From positions 7 through 64,006 of the forward strand of contig NZ_BBIW01000002.1 in NCBI RefSeq assembly GCF_000732325.1: a DNA stretch of 64,000 bases, in the 5' to 3' direction. The notes beneath the pieces are model-generated. The model worked only from the letters and a program-made list of their open reading frames with translations. It was not told the DNA's origin and searched no databases. Numbering within the stretch: the first letter of the stretch is position 1; each line of letters starts with the position of its first letter. Below, piece after piece: positions 17,478 through 27,499 of this stretch. Source of the stretch: Paenibacillus sp. TCA20 (GTDB lineage: Bacteria; Bacillota; Bacilli; Paenibacillales; Paenibacillaceae). A program made the translations under genes and the position numbers.

Positions 17478-17787
17478 AAGAACCTCTCTCCATATGTGGT
17501 CCTCATATCATACATCTTGGATTACTGAGCCTATAGTACATTATTGCAGCTTCGTGAGTAGACACATAGTAAATATTATGTAAACTTACGTACTTCGATG
17601 CAAAATTACAGTTGCATTTTATCTAGACCTTGTGCAATCCCTTTTTCAATTAATGGACGTAGATTCGTTGTCAGTGTGGTAACGTGCAAATGTTATAAAT
17701 ATATTAGATTTTATTGTTTTGAATTTTTCATATGTTGAAATAATTATATGTTGATTCGGTTTCTAGCCCTTCAAGCCCTAATAGATA
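17478..17787. other. intergenic stretch, nothing recognised
   Basis: About 310 bp of AT-rich DNA between lysE and the SMR terminator. It should contain the lysE promoter. I see no open frame with a ribosome-binding site, RNA gene or repeat. Confidence 0.4.
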
Positions 17788-17819
17788 CAAAAATTAAGCG
17801 ACCCAAGAACGGGCCGCTT
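17788..17819 (-). terminator. terminator of the SMR exporter operon
   Basis: AAGCGACCC / GGGCCGCTT stem (one mismatch-like G-T) with a 6-base loop, followed on the minus strand by AATTTTTG. Confidence 0.75.
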
Positions 17820-17842
17820 CTAGATCAATATCTGAAATCGGG

Positions 17843-18157
17843 TCAGCTGACTAGCTTTAATCCAACTGCTGATCCCAGTACCATGGCAATGAACACAATT
17901 CTTAAAATATTCCTTGGCTCACCGTAAAAAATCATACCCAAAATGGCTCCACCCGATGCCCCTATTCCTGTCCATACCGCATATGCTGTTCCCATCGGCA
18001 GAGTTTTCATAGCAAGAGATAAGAACAAGAAGCTCAGTCCAAATCCAGCGACCAGCAGTAGAAATGAGACGACATTCCGATCTTTGTTCAGCTTGTTAAT
18101 CATAAGAACACCGAACATTTCGAAGAGACCCGCTAATATAAGATAAAACCAATCCAT
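17843..18157 (-). CDS. SMR family guanidinium exporter subunit (second gene)
   Basis: A 104-residue small multidrug resistance protein with four membrane helices. Conserved positions are visible: Glu13 in 'LAGLFEMFGV' (the central substrate/proton carboxylate) and 'PMGTAYAVWTGIGASGG' in TM3. It lies three bases downstream of a second SMR gene, as in the paired YkkCD-type heterodimers, and the pair sits behind a guanidine-I riboswitch. Members of this riboswitch-controlled subgroup (Gdx) export guanidinium in exchange for protons; pairs may carry guanidinium derivatives. The riboswitch makes the function fairly firm; the exact substrate range of the pair is inferred. Confidence 0.88.
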   Translation of the reverse strand: MDWFYLILAGLFEMFGVLMINKLNKDRNVVSFLLLVAGFGLSFLFLSLAMKTLPMGTAYAVWTGIGASGGAILGMIFYGEPRNILRIVFIAMVLGSAVGLKLVS

Positions 18158-18160
18158 GAT

Positions 18161-18493
18161 TTACGCTGCCTCCTTCTTTTCTTTACTCAGCATTTTAAGT
18201 CCAATGACACCTAGCAGCAGCAATACAATCAGCGCCATCTTCTCCAGTTGCACAGGAGAGCCGAACAGTATAATTTCAGCCAGCACTGTACCTGCGGTGC
18301 CCAATCCAACGAATACGGCGTATACCGTACCTACTGGCAGGAAGCGGGAAGCTCTGATCATCAAGGTAAAACTTACGATGATGGCAATCACGGTAGCCCC
18401 CCATTCGAGGATCCCACTCGCATGCTTTAGACCAATAACCCAACCTACTTCGAACACTGCGGCGATAATAACAGACAACCACGTTTTGTTCAT
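18161..18493 (-). CDS. SMR family guanidinium exporter subunit (first gene)
   Basis: A 110-residue SMR protein with four helices. Glu in '[17 protein letters not shown]' (about residue 13) is the conserved membrane carboxylate and '[16 protein letters not shown]' the TM3 motif. AAGGAG stands ten bases before the ATG at 18493; the longer open frame to 18541 would start inside the leader without a ribosome-binding site. It is the first gene after a guanidine-I riboswitch and its terminator and is followed directly by its partner. Together they probably form a dual-topology or antiparallel heterodimer in the cytoplasmic membrane. Confidence 0.88.
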   Translation of the reverse strand: MNKTWLSVIIAAVFEVGWVIGLKHASGILEWGATVIAIIVSFTLMIRASRFLPVGTVYAVFVGLGTAGTVLAEIILFGSPVQLEKMALIVLLLLGVIGLKMLSKEKKEAA

Positions 18494-18557
18494 GTGTATC
18501 ACACTCCTTTTTAAAATTACACTGCATGTATTATTTTTCAAATGCAGCTAAAATATG

Positions 18558-18700
18558 AAAAAGCCTGGGAAACAAACTGTCATTCAGACAGTTTATCTCC
18601 CAGGCTTTTATCCCTCCGTGACACAGCCTTACGGCTGTGAGTTATCTCTCGGACCAGCCGATACATCATCGCGGAACCCTAGATAACATTTCGTTATTAA
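18558..18700 (-). promoter_or_regulatory. guanidine-I riboswitch (ykkC class) upstream of the SMR pair
   Basis: Read on the minus strand, the leader contains the conserved aptamer blocks CTAGGGTTCCG (about 18682-18672), GGCTGGTCCGAGAG and a final CACGGAGGGA, then a terminator whose 5' arm AAGCCTGGGA overlaps the end of the aptamer and whose 3' arm TTCCCAGGCTTTTT ends in T residues. This is the standard ON-switch layout: guanidine binding stabilises the aptamer, frees the terminator arm and allows transcription of the exporter genes. The motif match is direct; the ligand follows from the established class. Confidence 0.95.
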
Positions 18701-18712
18701 CGTATGGTTAGA

Positions 18713-18740
18713 ATTATACACACTTTCTCATTAATTTCAA
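18713..18740 (-). promoter_or_regulatory. sigma-A promoter of the riboswitch/SMR operon
   Basis: TTGAAA and TATAAT on the minus strand with a 16-base spacer, about 30 bases upstream of the aptamer's first conserved block. Good match to a housekeeping promoter. Confidence 0.7.
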
Positions 18741-18800
18741 TAAATATATATTTACAATTTATAACAATGAAGACGCATCAGTCGTAATAATCAATATGAA

Positions 18801-18842
18801 AATGGCCCATACTCATGAAAGAATCAGGAGTATGGACCATTA
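18801..18842 (-). terminator. terminator of the guanidine degradation operon
   Basis: Fourteen-base inverted repeat AATGGcCCATACTC / GAGTATGGaCCATT with a 13-base loop, followed on the minus strand by TTTTC. It lies 17 bases after the allophanate hydrolase stop codon. Confidence 0.7.
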
Positions 18843-18858
18843 TTATCAATACATCAGG

Positions 18859-20592
18859 TTAGTTATGAACGACAGCATTTCTCCAGCCACCGGAAGCCGT
18901 TATATTCAGTGCATGTTGAACTGCTGCTGATTCACATATGAATCCAGATACCCACCTCCCATCCTCGAGTTCAATCTTACTGATCCCAAGGGGTGAGGGA
19001 ATAGAAGCTGTAAACCGACCGAACGAGGCCACAGGCATTTTCCACAGCTCAAGCTGAATTGCCGCTCCGTTATGATTCACTCGAACCAGACCCGGTTTCG
19101 GAGGTAATGTATCCAGCTTATACAGCTGATAATGTGAAGAGGTATAGGTCTCTTCAATAAACTCGGCACGAAGTGCGGTCATTTGTTTCTCTAGGGGCAT
19201 ACCTTTCATATGAAGTCCACACACGGCAATCGTAACGTGATCCTCTTGCTGCTGATACCATTTCGCTGCCTCGACCATGCTTGATTCCTCTTCGGGCAGT
19301 GAGAACAACGTAATTCCAAACGGTAAATCCTCCTCTGCCTTCCCTGCTGGAATAGCAACTGCACTCAGATCCAATAGGTTGCAATGATTCGTATAGAGTC
19401 CCATTTGACTATTGGTATGAATCGGATCGATACGAACCTGCTCACGTGTCCAGGTGCCTCCGCATGTAGGAAGAATCAAGACAGCATTTGTCATCAATCC
19501 TCTAATTATTTCTTTCATTTCAGCCAATCTATGCTGTGCACGGAACAAGGCGGCAGCAGTAAAATCTTCTCTGGCTCCAGACCTAAGAATTTGCTCTGTT
19601 ACGGGGAAGGCGGAGTCTGGATTGGCTTCAATAAATGACTGAAGATCAGACCATCTCTCAGCGACCAATGGTCCTTCATAGAGCAGTGCTGCTGCTTCCT
19701 GCAAGATGGAAATATCGACTTCCTCCACTAGGTGCCCGGATGAAGTGATGCTGTGTCTTACTTCCTCCCATGCTTTCTTGTATGCAGCAGCAAAAGGGCC
19801 ATAGAAGGTAAGCTCTCCTCGGGGAAGCAGCCATTTCTCAGGGAGCACAGCATTTCCCAGCGGAAGATCTCTGGAATACGCATCACCTTGTTTTTTTCCG
19901 CGAACCAAATGATCGATCTTCTCAGCATCTTCAACGCTATGCGCAAACACGGTAATGCAATCAATACTGCGGCAAGCCGGAATCAAGCCTGCAGACGGCC
20001 ATGCACCTACAGCCGGTTTATAGCCTACCAATCCATTTAAAGCTGCTGGAACTCTACCCGATCCAGCCGTATCTGTTCCAAGTGAAAAGGCACATTGCCC
20101 CCGTGCAGCAGCTACAGCCGATCCTGAGCTGGAGCCGCCGCTAATCAATTCCATCCTCAGTGCGTTATGTGTTTCTCCATAGGGACTTCTTGTACCGACC
20201 AGACCGGTCGCAAATTGGTCTAGATTCGTCTTGCCGACGGGAACAGCCCCGGCTGCAATCAATCTCGCTACGACTTCGCTATGCTCAGCTGGAGTATAGG
20301 AGTAGTCCGGACACCCTGCCGTCACAGGCCAGCCGGCAACCTCGATATTGTCCTTTATGGCAAAGGGGATTCCCCATAAAGGGTACTCCGCCACATCTAA
20401 ATCCTCCAGCTGCTGTATATATGAAGATATCCGTTCAATGGAAGGCGGCAATATCCATATATTTTTGTCTTTGTCTACTTCCGCTCTTTGAATAATGACC
20501 TCAATAACCTCAAGCGGTGTAAACTGCTGTTTCAAATACCCTGAACGTAAGGATTCCAAGGTCATGTTAAACGGTACGGCATTCCATGTCAT
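18859..20592 (-). CDS. atzF: allophanate hydrolase
   Basis: A 577-residue cytoplasmic amidase-signature enzyme that splits allophanate into two CO2 and two NH3. The catalytic triad is present with the AtzF spacing: Lys80 ('FAIKDNIEV'), Ser154 in 'GGSSSGSAVAA', and nucleophile Ser178 in 'DTAGSGRVPA'. Residues from about 450 onward form the C-terminal allophanate-hydrolase domain ('VCGLHMKGMPLEKQM'). It is the last gene of a four-gene operon behind a guanidine-I riboswitch; its start overlaps the carboxylase stop by four bases, implying coupled translation. It completes breakdown of carboxylated guanidine after deimination. Confidence 0.95.
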   Translation of the reverse strand: MTWNAVPFNMTLESLRSGYLKQQFTPLEVIEVIIQRAEVDKDKNIWILPPSIERISSYIQQLEDLDVAEYPLWGIPFAIKDNIEVAGWPVTAGCPDYSYTPAEHSEVVARLIAAGAVPVGKTNLDQFATGLVGTRSPYGETHNALRMELISGGSSSGSAVAAARGQCAFSLGTDTAGSGRVPAALNGLVGYKPAVGAWPSAGLIPACRSIDCITVFAHSVEDAEKIDHLVRGKKQGDAYSRDLPLGNAVLPEKWLLPRGELTFYGPFAAAYKKAWEEVRHSITSSGHLVEEVDISILQEAAALLYEGPLVAERWSDLQSFIEANPDSAFPVTEQILRSGAREDFTAAALFRAQHRLAEMKEIIRGLMTNAVLILPTCGGTWTREQVRIDPIHTNSQMGLYTNHCNLLDLSAVAIPAGKAEEDLPFGITLFSLPEEESSMVEAAKWYQQQEDHVTIAVCGLHMKGMPLEKQMTALRAEFIEETYTSSHYQLYKLDTLPPKPGLVRVNHNGAAIQLELWKMPVASFGRFTASIPSPLGISKIELEDGRWVSGFICESAAVQHALNITASGGWRNAVVHN

Positions 20593-23500
20593 GATGCTGT
20601 CGCCTCCTGTTCAACCGGTGTAATCGCAGCAATACAGTCGCCGGAGCGAACCTGATCACCGGAGGTTACGTAAATAGATGAGATGATACCGTCAAATGGA
20701 GCCGTCTGTGGGAACTCCATTTTCATACTTTCTTCTATTATAATGGTATCGCCTTTCTTAACCTGCTGCCCTTCTTCCACTAATACCTTCCATACACTTC
20801 CCGACATCGAGCTGTTAACTCCGAGACTCCCTTCTGGCAGATCCTCCTCTCCAAATGAGGCATGGACCTCAGGCTCAGCTAAATACTCAGCAATACCAAG
20901 CTCCTTCCAATAAGCTCTCTCTGCCTGGAAGGCCGATTGCTGCTGATGACGGAATTCACTTGATTCGTTCTCGATGCTCTCGAGCCAGTGCAAATATTCA
21001 CCAAGCTTAAAGGTTGTTTCCTCGACCTCCACTTTGAACTCACCTCTCGGGAAATCCTCTCTCATCTGTAAGAGCTCGTCCTCGGATACGGGATAGAAGC
21101 GAAGCTGGTCAAAGAAACGAAGCAGCCAGGGCTTACCTTGTTCAAAATTGTCTGTTTCCCTGAACTTATTCCACATTTGAACAGTTCGTCCGACAAATTG
21201 ATATCCTCCAGGGCCCTCCATACCGTATACACATAGGTAAGCTCCACCGATTCCTACCGCATTCTCCGGTGTCCATGTTCTCGCCGGATTATATTTGGTC
21301 GTGACTAGCCGGTGTCTTGGATCTAGCGGTACGGCAACAGGGGCTCCTAAGTAAACATCGCCAAGTCCCATCACCAGATAAGAAGCATTAAATACAATCT
21401 CCGCAACCTCCTCCAGGGAACCAAGTCCATTCATTCTACGAATGAATTCAAGATTGCTCGGACACCATGGTGCATCCGGTCTAACATTTTGCTGATAACG
21501 TTCAATGGCCAGCCTCGTAGCCGGATCATCCCAGGATAGAGGAAGCTTCACGATCCGAGAAGGCACTTCAATTGACTCTAATTCTGGAAGCTGCAGATCA
21601 ATCTCCATGATTCGAGCTGCTGCTTCTTTGACCGTCATTCTTGAAGCATCCAGATGAACCTGCAAGGAACGAATGCCAGGTGTCATTTCAATATAAGGAA
21701 TATCTCCGCTATCTTGCAGTGTTTGCATGAGCACATACACCTGGAAGCGGTAGAGAAGATTTAACTCACGCTCTCCATATTCAATCAAAATGTTCTCATC
21801 CCCGGAACAACGGACCGTAATGGGAAACCGTCTATGCTCCTCATCAAATGCCAGTACAGGCATGTATTCTCCCGTAGAATGCTCTGGCAGCAATGGCAAT
21901 ACGGAGTCTCGTGATAGAGAATTCAAGTACTGCTCCTGCTCATATCTTAGCTGCTCTGCTTCTTCTATCGTAATCAGCTGGAATCGCACCTTATCCCCTG
22001 GACTTAATTGGCCGATCTTCCACAGCTCAGCTGATGCCGTTGTTACCGGGCAGACGAATCCACCTAGACTTGGGCCATCCGGTCCGAGTAATATAGGCAT
22101 ATCACCCGTTAGATCCAGTGCACCAACCGCATAAGCATTGTCATGGATATTCGAAGGATGCAGACCTGCATCTCCCCCGTCCTCTCTCGCCCACAGCGGC
22201 GCAGGGCCTATCAATCTCACACCTGTTCTTGAGCTGTTAAAATGAACCTCCCACTCTGTTTCAGTGAGCTGGTCCAAATATGCAGGAAGCAGATACTCTG
22301 ACGTACAATGCGGTCCCGGTATAACTCCAATGGTCCATTCTCTTGTGTATATCGGACGCGAACCTTCAGCAAGTGGCTGCAGCGTTCCTCCATCGGTCTG
22401 GCTGGATACACGAATAACAGCGCCGGCTCTCAGAGCGCTCCCCGTATGTCCTCCGAAGCCGCCTAGTGTAAAGGTCGATGCACTACCTAATGTGAGAGGC
22501 ATATCAAGACCGCCTGCTACGAGCAGATAAGCTCGCATCCCCTGCTTAGCTTCACCAAACTTAAGGATGGCACCTGCAGGTGCTACCGTCGGTGTATACA
22601 ATTCTATAGGCACACCATTTAGTTCTGCCCCCATATCTGCACCCGTGATACAGAATGTAATCTTCTCTCTGAACAGATATTCTCCACCTCGAAGGGTCAG
22701 TTCAAGACCTGGCGCTTCCTCCTTGTTACCAAGGAGCTTGTTGCCGATCCGAAAAGCAAGACGGTCCATCGGTCCTGAAGGCGGAACGCCGATATCCCAA
22801 TATCCCGTTCTTCCCGGAACATCCTGTACCGTCGTCTGCACACCGCCGCCCAGCACTTCGATCGCACGTTCTTCAGGCATGAAACCTCCAAGCATACGGG
22901 TGTATACTTCACCTTTTTGAAAGAGCTCGGTTTGGAGGAATGCCTCAATATAAGATTGATTTGTAGTGATTCCATAAATACGAAGACGTTGTAAAGCCTC
23001 TATCATTCTCGCAATGGCTTCAGATCTGGTATCCGCATGGACGATCAACTTGGCCAGCATCGGATCATATAGGGTCGTGATCTCCACCCCTTTTTGAATC
23101 CAGGATTCCACACGTACACCCTCCGGCCAGTGAATCGCATCAATTCGGCCATCACTTGGACGAAAATCATGGACACAATCCTCGGCATATAAACGAACCT
23201 GAAGGCTGTGGCCCTTGGACTGAGGCATATCTGTATTTAATATATCAAGTTCATTCGCCGCCTCTTTTACCATCCATTCCACCAGATCTATACCCAGCAC
23301 TTCTTCCGTGACGCCGTGTTCTACCTGAAGACGTGTGTTCACTTCGAGAAAATAATATTGTTCATGCTCTGGATCGTACAAAAATTCAACCGTACCCGCA
23401 TTCCGATAACCTGCCGTCATAGCAAGCCTCCGTGAACTGTTCAGCATCGCTGACCGCACATGATCTGGAAGCTGAGGTGCCGGTGTTTCCTCAATAATTT

Positions 23501-24206
23501 TTTGATTCCGTCTCTGTACAGAGCAATCTCGTTCGCCAAGGGCAGCAGCTTCACCGTTCGAGCTGCCGAAGATCTGTACCTCCACATGACGTGCTCTTGC
23601 AATATACTTCTCGAGAAAAACGCCGCCATCATTAAAGTTGCTTATCGCGAGGCGAGTTACCGAATCAAAGGCCGCTCGGAGCACAGTCTCATCCTCACAG
23701 ATCCGCATTCCGATTCCTCCACCGCCTGCAGTTGATTTCAGCATGACAGGATATCCGATCGCTGCTGCCTGCTGTATAGCTGCTTCAACGGTATCGATCA
23801 GCCCGGTTCCCGGAAGAAGCGGAACACCCGCTTTCTCTGCCATGGCACGTGCAGTATGCTTTAGACCAAAGAGCTCAATATGCTCTGCAGATGGCCCGAT
23901 AAAGACAATTCCATGATCCGCACAGGCTTGCGCAAAGGACGCATTCTCACTCAGGAACCCATATCCCGGATGAATAGCATCCGCGCCTGACTCCAGAGCC
24001 GTTTTTAATATGAGCTCTGCATTCACATAACTCTCCTTAGCGGGTCCATCCCCGATAAGAACCGCTTCATCCGCGTGCTCGACATGAAGACTGTCTCGAT
24101 CGGCCTTCGTATACACAGCCACAGATGAAATCCCCATCTTTTTCAATGTGCGAATAATTCGAACCGCGATAGCACCGCGATTGGCAACAAGTACTTTTTT
24201 AAACAT
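20589..24206 (-). CDS. biotin-dependent guanidine (urea-type) carboxylase
   Basis: A 1205-residue multidomain enzyme with the urea carboxylase layout: biotin carboxylase/ATP-grasp domain (about 1-450, '[16 protein letters not shown]', '[13 protein letters not shown]'), a long carboxyltransferase region with KipI/KipA-like parts (about 455-1090), and a C-terminal biotin carrier with the biotinyl Lys1162 in 'EESMKMEF'. Enzymes of this family next to DUF1989 proteins and under guanidine riboswitches were shown to prefer guanidine over urea, producing carboxyguanidine. I infer guanidine as substrate from context. Overlaps both neighbours by 4 and 8 bases. It is often annotated simply as urea carboxylase. 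Confidence 0.93.
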   Translation of the reverse strand: MFKKVLVANRGAIAVRIIRTLKKMGISSVAVYTKADRDSLHVEHADEAVLIGDGPAKESYVNAELILKTALESGADAIHPGYGFLSENASFAQACADHGIVFIGPSAEHIELFGLKHTARAMAEKAGVPLLPGTGLIDTVEAAIQQAAAIGYPVMLKSTAGGGGIGMRICEDETVLRAAFDSVTRLAISNFNDGGVFLEKYIARARHVEVQIFGSSNGEAAALGERDCSVQRRNQKIIEETPAPQLPDHVRSAMLNSSRRLAMTAGYRNAGTVEFLYDPEHEQYYFLEVNTRLQVEHGVTEEVLGIDLVEWMVKEAANELDILNTDMPQSKGHSLQVRLYAEDCVHDFRPSDGRIDAIHWPEGVRVESWIQKGVEITTLYDPMLAKLIVHADTRSEAIARMIEALQRLRIYGITTNQSYIEAFLQTELFQKGEVYTRMLGGFMPEERAIEVLGGGVQTTVQDVPGRTGYWDIGVPPSGPMDRLAFRIGNKLLGNKEEAPGLELTLRGGEYLFREKITFCITGADMGAELNGVPIELYTPTVAPAGAILKFGEAKQGMRAYLLVAGGLDMPLTLGSASTFTLGGFGGHTGSALRAGAVIRVSSQTDGGTLQPLAEGSRPIYTREWTIGVIPGPHCTSEYLLPAYLDQLTETEWEVHFNSSRTGVRLIGPAPLWAREDGGDAGLHPSNIHDNAYAVGALDLTGDMPILLGPDGPSLGGFVCPVTTASAELWKIGQLSPGDKVRFQLITIEEAEQLRYEQEQYLNSLSRDSVLPLLPEHSTGEYMPVLAFDEEHRRFPITVRCSGDENILIEYGERELNLLYRFQVYVLMQTLQDSGDIPYIEMTPGIRSLQVHLDASRMTVKEAAARIMEIDLQLPELESIEVPSRIVKLPLSWDDPATRLAIERYQQNVRPDAPWCPSNLEFIRRMNGLGSLEEVAEIVFNASYLVMGLGDVYLGAPVAVPLDPRHRLVTTKYNPARTWTPENAVGIGGAYLCVYGMEGPGGYQFVGRTVQMWNKFRETDNFEQGKPWLLRFFDQLRFYPVSEDELLQMREDFPRGEFKVEVEETTFKLGEYLHWLESIENESSEFRHQQQSAFQAERAYWKELGIAEYLAEPEVHASFGEEDLPEGSLGVNSSMSGSVWKVLVEEGQQVKKGDTIIIEESMKMEFPQTAPFDGIISSIYVTSGDQVRSGDCIAAITPVEQEATAS

Positions 24207-24870
24207 CGAATTGCTCCCCTTTCGCTTCCCAGATCAGAACCTCTGCCGGAGTAGGATTATAGCCATTGCAAGGATTGTTCAGCTGCGGACAATTGCTGAT
24301 CAGCACAGTCACCGGCACAAGAGCAATGAGCTCTACATATCGCCCTGGACCAGAGATTCCATCTGCAAAAGTCAGCTCACCTTCCGGTGTAACAGGTACG
24401 TTCATAAAGAAGTTTACGTTAGGAGCCAGATCCCGCTTGGTGTACTCATTACGCTCAGATAACATCAGCATGAAGGTGTCTCTGCAGTTATGCATCGGAA
24501 GCTTGTCGTGTGCGTAACGTACGGTATTGCTCTGCGCCGAACAAGCTCCTCCGATCGTATCATGTCTGCCGCAAGTATCAGCCGTAATGCGAAGCAGCTC
24601 CAGTCCGGATTCTGCCAGTAATGTGGAGCCTGTTGTTAGATAGATATTGCCCTGATTTGATATGGTGCGTACAGCACTATAATGATCGGTTGGATTCTCG
24701 CTTGAATAAAAAAGAGTGTCCACTGCCTGATTGCCTTCCACATCTACGATTCGCAGCACCTGCCCCTGCTTCAGATCATAGAGCCAGCCTTCGCCTGCCG
24801 GAATGATCTGTTTATACACAGCATCTTCTGCCTTGAGACCGCTTGTTACAGAATTCATTGTACTCATCAT
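24199..24870 (-). CDS. DUF1989 protein, carboxyguanidine deiminase subunit (UAAP1 type)
   Basis: A 223-residue DUF1989 protein, formerly 'urea carboxylase-associated protein 1'. Characteristic segments are '[29 protein letters not shown]', here split as [11 protein letters not shown] and [10 protein letters not shown], '[17 protein letters not shown]' and '[10 protein letters not shown]'. In guanidine-degrading bacteria the two DUF1989 proteins form a heteromeric carboxyguanidine deiminase (CgdAB) that releases ammonia and yields allophanate. His and Cys residues in 'CGRHD' and 'MHNCRD' are plausible metal ligands. The gene overlaps its upstream neighbour by four bases and the carboxylase by eight. 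Confidence 0.9.
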   Translation of the reverse strand: MMSTMNSVTSGLKAEDAVYKQIIPAGEGWLYDLKQGQVLRIVDVEGNQAVDTLFYSSENPTDHYSAVRTISNQGNIYLTTGSTLLAESGLELLRITADTCGRHDTIGGACSAQSNTVRYAHDKLPMHNCRDTFMLMLSERNEYTKRDLAPNVNFFMNVPVTPEGELTFADGISGPGRYVELIALVPVTVLISNCPQLNNPCNGYNPTPAEVLIWEAKGEQFDV

Positions 24871-25592
24871 TCGTTCGCTCCCTTCATCAATGCGTAAGCA
24901 TTCCAGGTATTCTCAAACGCTCGTCTGTTCTCATCACAATGCGTTACACATGGATCGGTTTCAGTAACAGGCGCCGCATCCGCGACATCCACTTGAACAC
25001 TCGATGCAGGATACTCTGTCGTAGGATCTAATGGATTAGGCGTGTTAGACAAGACCAGCAGCACATCCATTTCCGTTCGAAGGGTCACCGATCTACCTGC
25101 CGTGGATTGAGAGACATACTTCATCGTTCCATCCAGCTCACAGATAACTTTCGAGAAGAAGTTGATGGGTGTACTCAAGTCCCGCGGAGACAGATGATGT
25201 CTGTACATTTCCACAATTAAATTCTCTTCCCCATTTCTCAGCCGCTGGTTCCAATCCTTCTGATAATTTGTGACACCATACTTGTCATCCGTCATTTGCT
25301 TTGTTGTATATCCGGAGAGCGGATCATGCCAACCAACCGAATCCGCAGTAATCGAGGCCAGTACTCTGCCCTGATCACTCATTAACACATGTCCTTGTGT
25401 CAAAAATGCAGTATGCTGAGCTTTCAGTGTATCTGGCATATTGTATCTTTCCGATGGATAAGGTGCGTGAAACAATAATGTAGTCAGATTGGCCCTGTCA
25501 CTTTGCGCTGTAAAGGTAATGGATTTACCTCTGCCCACATAAGCTGACCATTTGCCGCCCGGCTCTACTGTAATTGAGAATAATGCTGTCAT
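24867..25592 (-). CDS. DUF1989 protein, carboxyguanidine deiminase subunit (UAAP2 type)
   Basis: A 241-residue DUF1989 protein, 'urea carboxylase-associated protein 2' type: '[16 protein letters not shown]', '[12 protein letters not shown]', '[14 protein letters not shown]' and a C-terminal '[17 protein letters not shown]'. It is the first gene after the riboswitch and partner of the next DUF1989 protein in carboxyguanidine deimination. The extra C-terminal Cys-rich tail distinguishes it from its partner. All four genes of the operon overlap, which suggests stoichiometric expression. Confidence 0.9.
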   Translation of the reverse strand: MTALFSITVEPGGKWSAYVGRGKSITFTAQSDRANLTTLLFHAPYPSERYNMPDTLKAQHTAFLTQGHVLMSDQGRVLASITADSVGWHDPLSGYTTKQMTDDKYGVTNYQKDWNQRLRNGEENLIVEMYRHHLSPRDLSTPINFFSKVICELDGTMKYVSQSTAGRSVTLRTEMDVLLVLSNTPNPLDPTTEYPASSVQVDVADAAPVTETDPCVTHCDENRRAFENTWNAYALMKGANE

Positions 25593-25624
25593 GATCTCAT
25601 TCCTCCAATGTGCAAATAAATATA

Positions 25625-25765
25625 AAAAAGCCCGGGAGAAACATCAAAGAACACTTTGATGGATTCTCCCGGGCTTTTTTTCCCGCCGTGTACATCAGTG
25701 GATAACCACTGATGCGTTTTCTCTCGGACCAGCCAGCCGTGTATACGACCCGGAACCCTAGAAAA
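25625..25765 (-). promoter_or_regulatory. guanidine-I riboswitch (ykkC class) upstream of the degradation operon
   Basis: On the minus strand: CTAGGGTTCCGG, ACACGGCTGGCTGGTCCGAGAG, and ACACGGCGGGA, the three conserved blocks of the guanidine-I aptamer, separated by a variable hairpin (ACGCATCAGTGG / CCACTGATG). The terminator AAAGCCCGGGAGAA ... TTCTCCCGGGCTTTTTT follows directly, with an internal CATCAAAG / CTTTGATG stem. A closer match to consensus than the copy at 18.6 kb. It should switch on the operon when guanidine is present. Confidence 0.96.
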
Positions 25766-26025
25766 CTTTGGTATGTAATTGTTGATGTCATAAATACTAA
25801 CTCTAATTATCCGATAATGCAATATGTATTTCCAAATTATCACGGAATTCCACTAATTTATTTGCATTAAAGTACTTTTATTCATGTGTTTTTCAACAAA
25901 ACAGAACTCATGATCCCATATGTATCAAAAATAATGCTTGATTTTTGAAAAAAACCCTGAAACAATGTGAGAAGAAATGACATGAACGAATCAACAGAGA
26001 AATGAGCAATTGGAGGAGGATGTAT

Positions 26026-27357
26026 ATGTCAGAAACCATAACACTTAAAAGAGATCTATCACTCGCTCATGTTGTGACCATGGGACTTGCCTGGATGTCC
26101 CCCATGATTTTCTTTACAAGCTTCGGCGTGCTTCATGAAGGTTCAGGAGGGATGCTTCTGGCAGCCTATGTTCTGGCCTTTGCAGCGATTTTATTTACAG
26201 CAGCAAGCTATGGTCAGATGGCAAGAGCATTTCCTGTATCCGGTTCTGCCTATACCTATGTAAGTAAAGCAATGAACCCTTTTATGGGCTTCATCGTCGG
26301 CTGGGTCATATTGCTGGATTACTTGTTCTCCTGTATTGTCGCCGTTCTCATGTTCGGCATTAATCTTCATGCCCAGTTCCCGACTGTACCCTCTTATGCA
26401 TGGATCATCCTGCTGACGATTGTCGTCATGACCATTAATATAATCGGGATAAAGACCTCTGCCAACATAAACAAGATTTTTGTCATGATGCAAATTTTGT
26501 TTATCGCCAGCTTTTGCGCATTTCTTGCCTACAAAGCAGTAACTGAAGGATTTACTGCCGGATTAAATCCTTTGAGCAGCACGAGTGGAGTTTCTTTCTC
26601 CTCTATTTTGGCCGGTGCTTCCCTTGTCTGCTTTTCATTTCTTGGCTTCGATTCGATTACAACAATGGCGGAAGAAACCAAAGACCCCAAGAAGACCATT
26701 CCTCGTGCCATCATGATTATTGTGATCGCTGCAGGAATCATGTATTTTGTGACAGCATACCTCATTCAGCAGCTATATCCCTCCCTCACATTTAGTCATA
26801 TCGACGCTGCCGGATTCGAACTCATGCAGATGATTGGCGGGGGTTTACTTGCATCGATTTTCACTTTTGTTATTATCTTTTCCATACTTGCGCAAGGAAT
26901 GGCCTCCATGACTACGGTGTCACGTCTTCTCTTGGTCATGGGCAGATCCTCCCTGCTTCCGAGCAAATTCAGCTCCATTCATCCCAAATTCCGGACTCCG
27001 GTGTTTAACATCGTACTCGTCAGCACCATTTCCTTGTTCGCTATATTTATCCGTCTTGAAACTGCCATCATGTTTGTCAGCTTCGGAGCACTGACCGCAT
27101 TTCTGTTCGTAAACTTATCTGTCATATTTCATTACATAATCCGGAATAAGCAGCGAGAACCTAAAGACCTCGTATTCCGCCTTGCATTCCCGCTTATTGG
27201 TGCTGGATTTGTATTCTATCTGATCACCTTGCTTGAGCTTTCGTCTCTCCTGCTCGGGACCAGCTGGATTGTGTTAGGACTCATATTGTATACCATCAAC
27301 AGAGCGAGATCGGCAAAAGATGGCGTGGTCTTAGGTGAGATTGAAAAGGCAGTTTAA
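26026..27357 (+). CDS. APC superfamily amino acid/amine permease
   Basis: A 443-residue transporter with about 12 membrane segments. The N-terminal 'LKRDLSLAHVVTMGLAWMSP' and 'SYGQMARAFPVSGSAYTYVSK' are typical of the amino acid-polyamine-organocation family (YveA/PuuP-like), and 'SFLGFDSITTMAEETKDPKKTIPRA' marks TM6-7. It diverges from the guanidine operon, so guanidine or a related cation (or putrescine/agmatine) is a possible substrate, but no riboswitch is visible on its own strand. The start is the ATG at 26026 because GGAGGAGG ends seven bases before it; upstream ATGs at 26002 and 26020 precede or abut that site. Confidence 0.85.
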   Translation: MSETITLKRDLSLAHVVTMGLAWMSPMIFFTSFGVLHEGSGGMLLAAYVLAFAAILFTAASYGQMARAFPVSGSAYTYVSKAMNPFMGFIVGWVILLDYLFSCIVAVLMFGINLHAQFPTVPSYAWIILLTIVVMTINIIGIKTSANINKIFVMMQILFIASFCAFLAYKAVTEGFTAGLNPLSSTSGVSFSSILAGASLVCFSFLGFDSITTMAEETKDPKKTIPRAIMIIVIAAGIMYFVTAYLIQQLYPSLTFSHIDAAGFELMQMIGGGLLASIFTFVIIFSILAQGMASMTTVSRLLLVMGRSSLLPSKFSSIHPKFRTPVFNIVLVSTISLFAIFIRLETAIMFVSFGALTAFLFVNLSVIFHYIIRNKQREPKDLVFRLAFPLIGAGFVFYLITLLELSSLLLGTSWIVLGLILYTINRARSAKDGVVLGEIEKAV

Positions 27358-27380
27358 CACATAGATCCAGATAGAAAGTA

Positions 27381-27411
27381 AAAACAGCAGCCAAAAAGCT
27401 GCTGTTTTGTT
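27381..27411 (+). terminator. terminator of the APC permease
   Basis: AACAGCAGC-caaaaa-GCTGCTGTT stem-loop followed by TTG and a run containing several T residues. Confidence 0.8.
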
Positions 27412-27499
27412 GCATTGCTCAATACAATAATCAACCCACTAGATATTCTTTAAAATGGGCTGTCGATCCATGTGCTTTAAATGATATAACACTTCTCAG

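Noticed and set aside
20589..24206. Plain urea carboxylase annotation
   Set aside because: The two DUF1989 genes and the guanidine-I riboswitch point to guanidine as the physiological substrate.
25766..26025. A guanidine riboswitch on the plus strand for the APC permease
   Set aside because: Read on the plus strand, this stretch has none of the aptamer's conserved blocks; the aptamer here belongs to the minus strand.
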